Source: Liolophura sinensis (taxonomy: Eukaryota > Mollusca > Polyplacophora > Chitonida > Chitonidae). Taken from it: a DNA stretch of 64,000 bases. Numbering within the stretch: position 1 is the stretch's first letter; each line of letters starts with the position of its first letter. Of this stretch, positions 23,714 through 33,918 are shown in pieces. The translations under genes were made by a program, and so were the position numbers. Location: NCBI RefSeq assembly GCF_032854445.1, contig NC_088303.1, forward strand, positions 13,151,501 through 13,215,500. The letters are read 5' to 3'. The notes under the pieces are model-generated. The model saw only the letters and a program-made list of their open reading frames with translations. It searched no databases and was not told the origin of the DNA.

Positions 23714-26700
23714 ATGTTGCTCCTATTGGTTTGCCTGAGTTTTGTGGGTGTGAGTTTCTCCTATGGTAAGAAAAGTTTTTTTTTCATCACATGCAGCTCC
23801 GACACCCAGAGATTTGCATGATAGAGTTAAGCAGCCTCTGACCAATGCTACCGCCGCAGGTTCAAGTCTAGCTCATGCTGATTTCTGCTAGATCGTACGT
23901 GGGAATGTCTTTCATCAACCTGCTGATGATCACGGATTTTCCCGGGTTCTACCCGTTTTTCTCCCTCCGTGACGCTGGCCACCGTGCTATAAGTGAAATA
24001 TTCTCGAGTAGGTCGTAAAAGACCCATCAAATAAATAAATAAATTAAATAATTGATTAATATTTTAGTGTTCATTTTCCATTGCATGACAAAACTTCTAG
24101 TTAATTAATGAGGAGGTCAGCATGACAAAAATAGAACGAGTCCACATCAGCTCGAATGCTTTCAACTATCTGCTTAATATTATACAACTATAGATCAAAA
24201 TTTAGATGACAAAAATTTCAATTTGACCCAAAAATTTAAGATAGTATATATTTTATGAATAGCAAACAATATGTACAGAGAGAACGGTAAGGTCACGATG
24301 CTAATTCCAACCTCCACGATATTAAAAGATAGGCAAAATAGGAAGGTGTATAATGATCTTAAAGGCGGCGTAAAAACAACAATTAAATATACTAACATTA
24401 GATTATATAATGAAATGATGAATGGTACTGTTCATTACAATAACATGCATCATAAAATTAAACCTTATAGGCCAAGTTGTTATATTTTTGCTTTTGCTTT
24501 GTGGACATTACGTGGTCAATGACGCTCGTGTGGGAGTTTGCGCAGTCTAACGTTCGCTGAAAAGACCACTTGTCTTCCACCATTATAGTGTGTACATATA
24601 CGCACGTCTCATCCATACGTCTCATCCAAACGTCTCACTTTACTACATTTATGTTTTATCCCCGGGGCACTCCGGTTTTCGCCATCCACAAAACTGACAC
24701 ACCATTGGATAAGCGAAACAATATTTGAACATGGCGACAATTAAATAAAAAGGTAAATATTGTTGCTTCTTGTGGATCTAATGGTTGCTCTGAAAACTGT
24801 CCACTTCCTGAAGTTATGCTTTTACTTACAATGGTGAACATCCCCCAGTTATCACGCACGAATACTCTCGGTGCAGTCTTAGTGGGTTTTATTTTCCTTT
24901 AAGGTGAGCCCTGTACACATGCAGTTATTACTCGCTGTAGCCAGATGTGGGGGCTTGACGAGGATGTCATCACTCGCCGACAACTCATATATGGACGTCC
25001 TATGCTCAACATTTCACAACTGCTCACATTCTGCAGGTCAGTGTCAAAATAAATCTGAAAATAAATAACAACAAATAACATAACCTCAGTATGGAAGCCG
25101 GATAAGGCTATCATCGTACCATCGTTCAATCGCTCGACGATGGCACGAAGCCATGGAATGATAATGAGAAGTGATGGCACGAGGGCACGAAGCGAGGGCG
25201 CGATGGAACGAAGCGATGCCACGATGGCACGATGGCACGAAAAGATGACACGATGGCGTGAGGCGATGACACGATGGCACGAAGCCAGGGAACGATGGCA
25301 CGAAGCGATGACTCGATGGCGCGAAGCAAAGTTACCGGACACCAGTTACCAAAACTACTATGTACTTCAATCTAAAACCTGTTTTTGACACTGTCATATT
25401 TGACTTACATCGCGCGATATAATCTTTTATAAATGAACTTTATTTTATCTCTTGTATTATATAATTTCACTGCGGTATGGTTTTAGAGCTGGATGTTAGG
25501 AACTTTTGTTATGAAAGTCAATATGACCTAGTCTGTTAGCTAAGACAGTAGTGCAGACTGTGTTTTACTGCGTGGAGTTTGTTCTAACCACATGTTGTTG
25601 AAGCTATTGTAAAGCAAATTACTCTCCACGTCCATTGCCCAGCATGCGGTTTTCTTGTTGAATAATTATGACGTCATCCAACACAATGAGGTCTTGGTTT
25701 TGAAACCAGGCTTATGGAGATTAGCATTATGAATGAGAAAAATTATTCTAACTGCATTTTCCTTGTAGTAATATAGACGTACAACATATCAATGTATAGA
25801 GCTTGGGCTGTTGTGTGTCACTAATGAAAGGTAATTTTGGTAGCGAGAATGGCTGACTTTACGGGTAGCTGTCTACAGGCGAATGGATAAAATAATAGAC
25901 TATAGTAATATAATGTATCTACCATAACTTCACGTCACTTGTCTTGAGGCCCATGACACGATAATGCGAAGCAATGGTACGATGGCACGAAACAATGACA
26001 CGATGGCACGAAGCAGTCATACCATCGCTTCGTGGCATCGTATCATCGCTTTGTACCCCTGTACCATCGCTTCGTGCCATCGCCGGGCGATGGAACGATG
26101 GTACGATGATGGCCTTATCCGGCTTCTTTACCTTTGTCATTTCGGATAAATGATTAAGAGACCGTAGCCATTGTTCTAAATCATTGATAACTCTAGAAAT
26201 CAGCTTTTTTTATATTTTCACGAGGCCATCAAAGACACCACGTTGGTTAACACATAAAACAAGGTCTGCATGACGCAAACTGGATGAGGCATGTACTCGG
26301 ATTATAGAAATAGCTCGCGCCTAATTGGTTAAAATTGATACAACATTGCTGAGCTTTTTTTTGTCAATGCTTAGCTTACTTTGAATTGTGATATGTCGGT
26401 TATGCAACTTGATAAAAATAAAGGCGTGTGTGACACTTACTGAGACGCAAAAGGGACATGGCAGTTTTATTTTTTGACTGTGCTTTTTTAAATGTTTTCC
26501 ACTTTCACAGTCGGACTTCTTTCTTTTTTTATGCAGGGGTCCGACTTAGCTATCTCGAGCCCCGAGACAACCAGCCAATCATGATCTTGTTGTGAATGTT
26601 TCTCTTTTTTTGTCGTCTACTCAAAAACAAAAAGAAAAACTCCAACCCGATCTCTTTTTCTAGAAGTTTTCTTTCTTGGGTGTATAGAGCTGCTTAAAAA

Positions 26701-29511
26701 AAGTAAAACTCGGACTGCAAAAGTGGGAACAATAAAAACGCACACTTAAAAAAGGAAGTCTGCTATATCCGTAGGTACTTCATTGAGACAAATACAAATT
26801 TGGTCCAGTGTTGTTTGTCCTTTTAAGTATGCCTACTACCTATGTTCACGAACTGCGAAAGCTTGCAGTGATGCTACCACCAATTGTACTGGTGCCAACA
26901 ACCAAAATACGTATGGCTGGTGCTGTGATTTCGGTGAGATCAACATGCCATCCACCATACAATCGTTCCATTTTGAACCAAGAATCGATAACCGTTTAAT
27001 TTGACAGTCACAGCTCGGAACATTCCGACCTGGTCACATGGGGGAAAAGTGGATTGCTTCCTTTTCCTTGTTCATTCTTGTCGAAATATCAAATAACGTG
27101 CAACGAAATTTGACGAAGCTGACGCCCGAAATCATCCCGCTCTTGAAAAACTACAGCCGGCACAAACCAACTCTGAACGTAGGGAAATATCTATGAATAA
27201 ATGCCTTGTTTGCTTGAACTAAGAAAATCTCAGCGAAAAGCAAAATGGCACCGAATGATCAGTTAAATACGCTCGGGGTCGTCACCATAGCGACCGCGGT
27301 TCACCGGGCTCGGGACACTTTGATGGTGCTCGCCGCACTCTGAACAAGATCGAATTCGTACTTCCTAAATAAATTCGACCTTTGATGGACAATATGCATA
27401 AGATAAAGGTGTAATATACAGGTGTAAATAAAACGTACATACAAAATGATAATTTTAAAAATGACTTAGAAACATGATCTTTGTTTTAGAGATCCTTTTC
27501 ATGTATCCTTTTAAGCAAGGGTAGGTTCCAAAATGAAGATATTTCGTGGCATAAATAAGTGCTTCTCGGACTGAAACGAGTGAAATTATTGGAAAATCCC
27601 TTTCAAATCCGAATCGGTTTACTTTTGAGGATGCAGAGAAAATTGTCCGTAGGTCGCTCCGGATGATCTGTGACACCATCGCATTAGGAAGGTAGTTTAA
27701 AATATGTTAAATGTTCTTCCTCTATAATCGGATGAGCACGAATACTACGTACGTTGTATTTTCATTTCTCTATATTCACCCATGTAGCAACCCTGACCGA
27801 GCTGATATCTCAGAATGCCAGCGGGATGCCATAGAAGGTTGTGATTTGGGGCTAAGTGACGAAGGAAATGATCTCTGGAACGAAATGAATGACTTGTTGG
27901 GTTTAGCAGTCAATTTTCTATGCAGCAAATCAAGCGGTAAGTTCCTGAAATAGCTCATGCCACGATTCCCAGCGTCTGTCGAGATATGTTATACTGGTAT
28001 ATTTTGTGGTATTCTTGAAATTGTATCGTTGCCTTTAACCGAGTGCTCTTTAAATAAGAACAAGCGTAAGAAACTAAGAATATAAGAACAACTATTTGGG
28101 TTACACAGTAAATATAAGTGTCATGTAAGACATTCATAATCCATTCGTAGTCCGTAAAGGGCGTTCCAAGTCGATAATCACAAGATCCATTTCCAAAACA
28201 ACGTTTAACACTAGCTCACAAAGATAAAACGTATTTAAGAAATTATGCAAATAGGAAATAAAGCCGGTAACACTGAAGAGAGAAGCGGTTGCACATGCTG
28301 GTCTGTAACACTCGACAACCAGCGCCATCTGCGTTGTTAAATACCATGTACGCGATAGATATGTACATTAGGATAACAGCGCCGTCTATGTGGTTGATCA
28401 CAATGCAGATCGCCAGAGATTCTGAACGCTCTGTCTATACCTGGCCAACGAGAGTGTTATACTCATTGTAAAATTTGAGAAACTTAGAATGAAGGCGTTT
28501 GATGGAGTATCCTTGACTAATTAGTTTTTGAACTAACGACTTGTGACCCAGATTAAAGTCATCACAATTTACGCAAGATCTGACAAATGCTACAAGGCGA
28601 GATATGTATACGCCATATGCAGGACCCTTTGGTATATTGCTATCCAAATAGGGATAATTTACAATATCAAATTGAAATTATCCCTTTTGTCGTAAAGGCG
28701 GCGTGAAAGGAGACCTTGTTCGTCTTTGTACAGATATAGATCCAAATAAGATGTACCATCAGGACTATCTTTAAATCCAACGAAGGCGGATAGACTTCGC
28801 CGTTTCAGCAATATGGGGGTTATTTAACGTGAGTAAATCATCAGTATACAGCTTGGTAAATGAAAAGGATCGAACTTTAAAGATATTACTTTTAAGTAAG
28901 ATCACCTGCCATATTTCTCTTCTGCAGTGCTGGAAAGGGATCAGGCGTGCTTGGATGGGATATCAAACCGTATTGTTCGCTGTGCACAAGGGGCATGGGT
29001 GCGGTTTACCCAAAGCGTGGGTGAATCAACCACCTGGGGCGACCGAAAAAAATTCATGGAAAGGTAAGCTCCTGAATACAGGTTTAGTTCTTACTTATGG
29101 AAAAAAGTTACGAGCATCTGCATGGATGTCTAAAGCATTTGGCCTTTGGATAACAGAAAATAACCATTCTTTTCAAAAGCACCATACCAGGGGAGCAGGT
29201 CGTGGCCGAGTGGTTAAAGTGCATGGCTTTAAGTGTTTAACACATGTAGGCCTACGCTAATGGCAGTTTGTTTAACACACCTAGTCCTGATAGTGTATGT
29301 ATATGTAGTCTATATTGATCAGTTTGCGTCATGTCCTTACATGTGACTTAGCACATTTTTGTTTATTTGTAGAGCGGGACGAGACAGGGAAAGATGCATA
29401 TTTAAGGTGATAAAAAAGAGATGTAATTCTGAAGTGGCTAATGTCTATGGAAACTTCCTTTATGGGGCAACCGTTTATCCGTACGACGAACAAAATCAGA
29501 ACGGGAGCTGA
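23714..29511 (+). CDS. TCS-B: secreted ten-cysteine protein (202 aa), unrecognised family
   Basis: Exons 23714-23765, 24904-25036, 27788-27936, 28928-29063 and 29373-29511 join in frame (phases 1, 2, 1, 2) into 609 nt. The signal peptide is MLLLLVCLSFVGVSFS. Exon 2 holds Cys in EPC, RCS and TFC. Exon 3 is 149 nt with DISECQRDAIEGCD and FLCSK. Exon 4 has VLERDQACLDGI and VRCAQGAW. Exon 5 has RCIFKVIKKRCNSEVANVYG and NFLYGATVYP. It differs from TCS-A mainly by a 9-nt shorter exon 2 and a 12-nt shorter exon 4. Intron 2 (2.75 kb) contains a 1-kb inverted-repeat element and intron 3 a retroelement fragment. The protein is predicted to be exported and disulphide-rich; its activity is unknown. Confidence 0.9.
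23837..24049 (+). repeat. SINE family A in TCS-B intron 1
   Basis: Truncated copy starting near the B-box (CAGGTTCAAGTCTAGCTCAT) and ending in ATAAGTGAAATATTCTCGAG and an AAATAAAT tail. Diverged. Confidence 0.85.
24050..24903. other. Rest of TCS-B intron 1, nothing recognised
   Basis: AT-rich; frames of 67-83 codons without motifs. A SINE-like scrap (GGGGCACTCCGGTTTTCGCC) is at about 24662. Confidence 0.4.
25094..26126. mobile_element. 1.03-kb inverted-repeat element with subterminal satellite
   Basis: The left end GAAGCCGGATAAGGCTATCA and the right end, read inverted, GAAGCCGGATAAGGCCATCA match for about 55 bp with a few mismatches. Inside each arm is a short-unit satellite built from CGATGGCACGAAG (25130-25330; 25960-26090, partly itself palindromic). 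The centre (about 25350-25940) has no recognised gene. No clear target-site duplication is seen. It lies in intron 2 of TCS-B. A non-autonomous DNA transposon is the simplest reading. Confidence 0.75.
26130..27787. other. Rest of TCS-B intron 2, no gene recognised
   Basis: The stretch 26440-27360 is T- and A-tract rich, then balanced in composition with a few short open frames (63-73 codons). It may be an unknown repeat, but I find no second copy or terminal repeats in the window. Confidence 0.4.
28130..28865 (-). mobile_element. Retroelement fragment: RT C-terminal part plus 3' region (Penelope-like, tentative)
   Basis: On the minus strand, 28860-28650 codes in shifted frames for DDLLTLNNPHIAE and YLDLYLYKDEQGLLSRRLYD. 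Then 28647-28435 is an intact 70-codon frame with DSNIPKGPAYGVYISRLVAF and a QGYSIKRLHSKFLKFYN segment. The region 28330-28140 is the 3'-end repeat found at seven other places. Frameshifts show it is dead. It is the best-preserved copy of this element in the window and lies in intron 3 of TCS-B. Confidence 0.8.
29205..29245 (+). other. tRNA-Ser-like fragment
   Basis: GTCGTGGCCGAGTGGTTAAA matches the 5' half of a serine-type tRNA (acceptor strand, D arm with A box). The anticodon arm and T arm do not follow, so this is a tRNA fragment or SINE head, not a working tRNA gene. It is in intron 4 of TCS-B. Confidence 0.6.
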
Positions 29512-29665
29512 AATCCTCCACTACACCGAGTCCAAATCTTCAAGCCTTTGTTGTTGTTATTGCATGTTTTCGTTGGAAAAACAACACGTAGAAATTAAGC
29601 ACCATGCCAAGATTCTTCTACTAACTGTGTTTGCCTTTTGGACCATAGGTCAATGTTGTTAGATG

Positions 29666-29671
29666 AATAAA
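29666..29671 (+). terminator. Polyadenylation signal of TCS-B
   Basis: AATAAA occurs 155 bp after the TCS-B stop codon at 29511. Spacing suits a short 3' UTR. Confidence 0.7.
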
Positions 29672-30746
29672 TGTTTTGAACGAGCTGTTTGCTGACTGTA
29701 AGTTTTTTGTTGTTGAGTGAAACTAACGGTTGCTCCCACAATATATCTACTCTATAGGGTGTTAAGGAGCACTAAACGCAACCGTTTAATACACTCATTT
29801 GGTGCATCAGAATGTCGTTACGAGACTGGTGTGGACAGAAGAAAGAGTGATGTTATTATGCATATATAGTGATTGTTAAAAAAAATCGTCAAGTAAACAG
29901 GTCGTGTCTGTGCACAGCAGAAATTACTCTGGGCACTCATCCCTCATAAAATCTAGCGCCGTCATAAAAGTGAAATAATTCTGATCACGTGGTTAACCCT
30001 TTCAGAAGCCGTAAAAGTGACATGGTGCAAAAAAAAATTTGCAAGAGAAACAAAAATTACATTGTGAAAAAGAAATTTTTTGGAAGAGAAAATTTGTTTT
30101 TTAACCCCGGACTTTTGAAGTTTAAAACTTTCAAGTTTAAAAGTCCCGACACAACTCACCAATCATAATGGTTACCCCATAACCTCCTCTCTATGTATGG
30201 GGCTACTGCCTGATTGTCAGAACAATTATGCTTTCGCAAGTATTGTCTCTTGCAAATTCTACTTTCTCAGTCCCAAAATGTTCTTTTAGACGACGAGGAA
30301 CGCCAACACGATTTATAGTATAATCTCTAACAATCTGGGATTATTATTAATAAGGTAAACATTCAATGAAATAAAACAATAAGATTAAAACTTATCACAG
30401 CCGTCCTCAAACATGTATGTGACATAAATGGTAAGACCCTCGTAAAAATATGTAGTTACCAGAGAGAAATGCTCGTTTGTGTAATGGCTGTTTAATGACA
30501 AACGACCTGTGATTGGTCAATTAAGTCAAGGCCCCGATTCTTAAACTCGAGGGCGGGGGGAGGGGTTAACTAAAATATTATCTCTTCCCACAAATTTGTT
30601 TTCCATGTGATTTTTTTTTTATCTTCTAATTTTTTTTTCACCATATCAACAAAAACTGAATAGATAAATATAACGGAGTATAACAGTATACTGTTATATA
30701 ACAGTATCAATTCACAAAGGAGGTGGCGATACAGATGCCAACAGTA

Positions 30747-30865
30747 TGGAGAGTAAAACTAGAGCGGCGACGACAGTGTGTTGCTTGACAAACATTCAAA
30801 ACACATAAATCAGGTCTTTTGTCAGTTTATCACAGTTACAGTTTTATTGTAACCGCCCATGTAAC
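30747..30865 (-). repeat. Leader-like repeat, copy 2
   Basis: Plus-strand motif GAGAGTAAAACTAGAGCGGC with the downstream block CAGTTTATCACAGTTACAGTT, which on minus precedes the hydrophobic segment. The start codon is lost. Confidence 0.75.
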
Positions 30866-31679
30866 AACTTATACGCCCCTTGACATCATTGCTTAAGTAG
30901 GGTTAAGTATGCAGTGATATTAATTGAAATTTATTTGATGCCAAGAAGTCTAGTAGGTCTTAAGTTTTGTTATCGGCGGAGATGGTCGTCCGTGGACCAC
31001 TAATGCCTCTCGCTTCGAATCCAGGTTTCCCTGGTTAGGCCATGTCTTTATTCCGAACTAGGGGTGGAGGAGGTGGGGAGGGGAGTGGGAATGTTGATGC
31101 TTCTCAAACATTTCTAGACATGAGTCGATAACTCATTCAGATGAAATATATTTTGTGACAGACCTTCACCGAGTTATACACTCAAGAGATTTGCGCAGAC
31201 ACTCATGCCTCAGTCTAAATCCCAAGGAAAATACCGGTTTTGAACCTCTCCTTTCCGTGTGTACTAGCGATTGAAAAACAACTACCTTTAACCACTAGGC
31301 AATGACTCGCTACCTATATTACATTTATAGTGTAAATTTCTATAATATATGGAAACGCATCAGTAATGCATTGTGCGTGCATGTCTTTGTGTGGTATTAT
31401 TTGCTGTTTTGTAATCGATTCAGTAATCCAACGATAATGTCTTTCTATCTTTGTGTCAATGTACATACATCAAGTTAACTCTAGTAGCATACATATATTC
31501 TACCCACTGTTTGGTGACCTCATTTCAGGGACCTTTGTTGACTACTAGCTGCTACTTAAAAGTTCCCGGAAACAGTCGCCGGTTACTAGGCTTCCTGTTT
31601 GCATGCACCTCTCAGTGGCTAAGAGCAGCGTCTGTTACGTTTTAGGCAACTTGTGGAGGCTGGATAAGAATCGCGCGCA

Positions 31680-31805
31680 AACAGCACCGTCCTCGTCCCC
31701 TCGTGTCGCGCCCCGCAGATCACAAGCCGCGGCACGAGAATGGTACAATTTGCAAGCGATTTGCACCGTCCTCGTGCCGCGAGCCGCACCAAGCGGGGTG
31801 AGATG
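31680..31805. repeat. GC-rich hairpin repeat
   Basis: CCTCGTGTCGCG is followed by the near-inverse CGCGGCACGAG, and the pattern recurs about 60 bp later. A related hairpin lies at 51130-51190, so this is a small dispersed repeat. Confidence 0.55.
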
Positions 31806-32053
31806 TCCTCACTCGGCTTCCACAGCAAGGTGCAGGGTACATGAAGTTTTCTTCATGCTCTACCCGCTTTTTCTACCAGCTGTCATATGCACATATACGC
31901 GGAACAGACCGCTTCGGTGGCCTTATCATTGAGAGGGTAAAGCAAGGACGCAGTACAGGTGCATCAAGGTCTACTGTCTTCGGCATGACTTCAGTGGCGG
32001 CAGCACTTTGGCAGCATGACCTCGCCCTGCCACAAGAACACACGGCACAGCAA

Positions 32054-32110
32054 AGAGAGTAAAACCAGAGCAGGAAAACAATGTTCTAGCTGGCAAATGG
32101 TGCTCACCAA
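32054..32110 (-). repeat. Leader-like repeat, copy 3
   Basis: AGAGAGTAAAACCAGAGCAG followed by AGCTGGCAAATGGTG on plus. On minus this is ACCATTTGCCAGCT and the hydrophobic stretch. Confidence 0.8.
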
Positions 32111-32390
32111 AACCACTCCTCGACGTCATTTGACTGACAACTTTTTGAGTGCAACATTCAGTGCAGCCTAAGCGTACATACATATATATGTGAAATACAT
32201 TTATTAAATAATATAATTATTTGATAACGCCATAGAACAAAGATTATTATATCTCAAAGGGTAATTTTTGGTTTTCATTTGTCGAGAGACGGTCATATGA
32301 TATTCTGTAAAACATGATGTACAACGATCACCCACGCCAAGGAATACATCGTCACGCTCACAAAGTATTTCCCCACGTTCACAAGGAAAT

Positions 32391-32575
32391 ATCCAAACTA
32401 TTGAAAACTATTGACTTTATCTCTTTGCATGTCGTCCTAATTTCACTAAAGATTTTGCACATCTTCAGTGGTGTGCTAAACTTCGTTTTGGACATTGGTC
32501 CTGCGGTTTTTGACTCGGAACGTCTATTTTGGTCGACGGCTGCTATATGAATGTTTGTTTCGGTGTATGGTTTGA
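32391..32575 (+). repeat. Retroelement 3'-end repeat
   Basis: Shares ATTGAAAACTATTGACTTTA, GTGTGCTAAACTTCGTTTTG and GGTCGACGGCTGC with the copies at 57.5 and 58.8 kb. No RT sequence is attached. Confidence 0.75.
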
Positions 32576-33472
32576 AAATGTTCTATTGTATGTCTGGAAG
32601 TCAAAGTATCCAATTGTTTCCAGATCCGTCCATCTACACGTACTTGTGCCCAGTAAGTAAGAGATGCTCACCATGGCAACGTTTTGTCAAACGTTTCGAC
32701 ATAAGAGTTACGCAGGCAAGATTAAAAATCCTAATTGAAGTAGGTTTTTAATTTTTTGAGTTAATTAAAATTACTGGAATACCCTGACGCTATGACGTCA
32801 TGCTGTTTTAAAGGATAGCCAGAGGAGCTGGACAAAGTGACTGAATGCTAAGTGTAAGACTCAAGGTGTATGTTAACAGTTTTTCAGTATTCAGAACCCA
32901 ATTTGCTTTTCAGAAATTTTTTTTTTGTCAACAGTGGCTACACAACACTCTGAAGTTTTGGTGCGATTTATGTGTCTATACTGGCGATCTGTGGACTTGA
33001 ATGTTATTGTATAGTAAATGTGATGACAACACAGCATGTTGAGGAATTATAAACAGGTGACGTCTAATAAATTGTAATTAACATGACAGCATTTTTTCTT
33101 ATCGAATTCTGCTTAAGCCATGGTGCTAGGGGGCATGTGTTTTGTTATTATTTATACATTTACATGAACAGTTATACAATATCGATTAGCGCAAATCTAT
33201 TATTTCAGTATAGCCCAAATAATCAACTTTCCCAAAATATCAACCTCATGTGCGCATGTGTTACCGTTTAAAATCGGTAATAAAGTTACTAATACTTATA
33301 AACGGGTTGCATTTTAACCTTTTCAAACTTTAAAATATTTTTAACACCATAAATATTACAAATACGAGTCTGATATTTACTAAAATTACAGATTAGAGCC
33401 ATTTTGGTAAATACACAAAATTTTATTTGATTGGCGGAAAAGATTTTTGCTAAAACCGCCGGGATAGACTCT

Positions 33473-33542
33473 TTAACTGACTCCATAAACATGTTTTAAC
33501 TGACTCCATAAACATGTTTTAACTGACTCCATAAACAAGTTT
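33473..33542. repeat. 24-bp triplicate
   Basis: Three copies of ACTGACTCCATAAACATGTT in tandem. Confidence 0.95.
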
Positions 33543-33918
33543 TAAAAAAATATGCATATTGTATACATGATAACAGAACATCATCATCAATCTTGGCAGT
33601 GCACTCTTGGCAGTCCTACACGTAACTTGTAAGGAGTAAGGAAAAATGTCTGCCCAGCAAGTATGTCCGTGGCGTACATGTATACCGTATAAACAAAGAT
33701 TGTCACCGTATTTACTAAAATAGAAGAACGTTGATTTTAAGCAAAGGTGGCAAATGCGAGTCAGAACTAGACTTTCTCTGATTCCTGTTCGATAAAAATA
33801 ATGAGCTGTAGAACTAGTCATTATCCCATTTCTGTCCGTTTATCCGTAGACGCGTGATACTGAATCCTCAACACATCCCTCCTTTTCACATGTGAAATAT
33901 GACGGGACACCATGTGGT

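Larger units (their letters stand above)
29672..33918. other. Intergenic region, no gene recognised
   Basis: Holds leader-like repeat copies 2 and 3, a retroelement 3' end (32391-32570), a GC-rich short hairpin segment (31680-31800), and a 24-bp triplicate (33473-33540). The 109-codon frame at 31603 spans the hairpin segment and is not supported as a gene. Confidence 0.5.

Noticed and set aside
24899-25388. Several overlapping frames rich in SCHR/AIVPS or MARWHEA repeats
   Set aside because: They read the CGATGGCACGAAG satellite inside the inverted-repeat element; the 147-codon minus frame also runs antisense through TCS-B exon 2.
31603-31932. 109-codon plus-strand frame with Arg/Ala-rich sequence
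   Set aside because: Runs through a GC-rich hairpin repeat that also occurs at 51.1 kb; no gene support.
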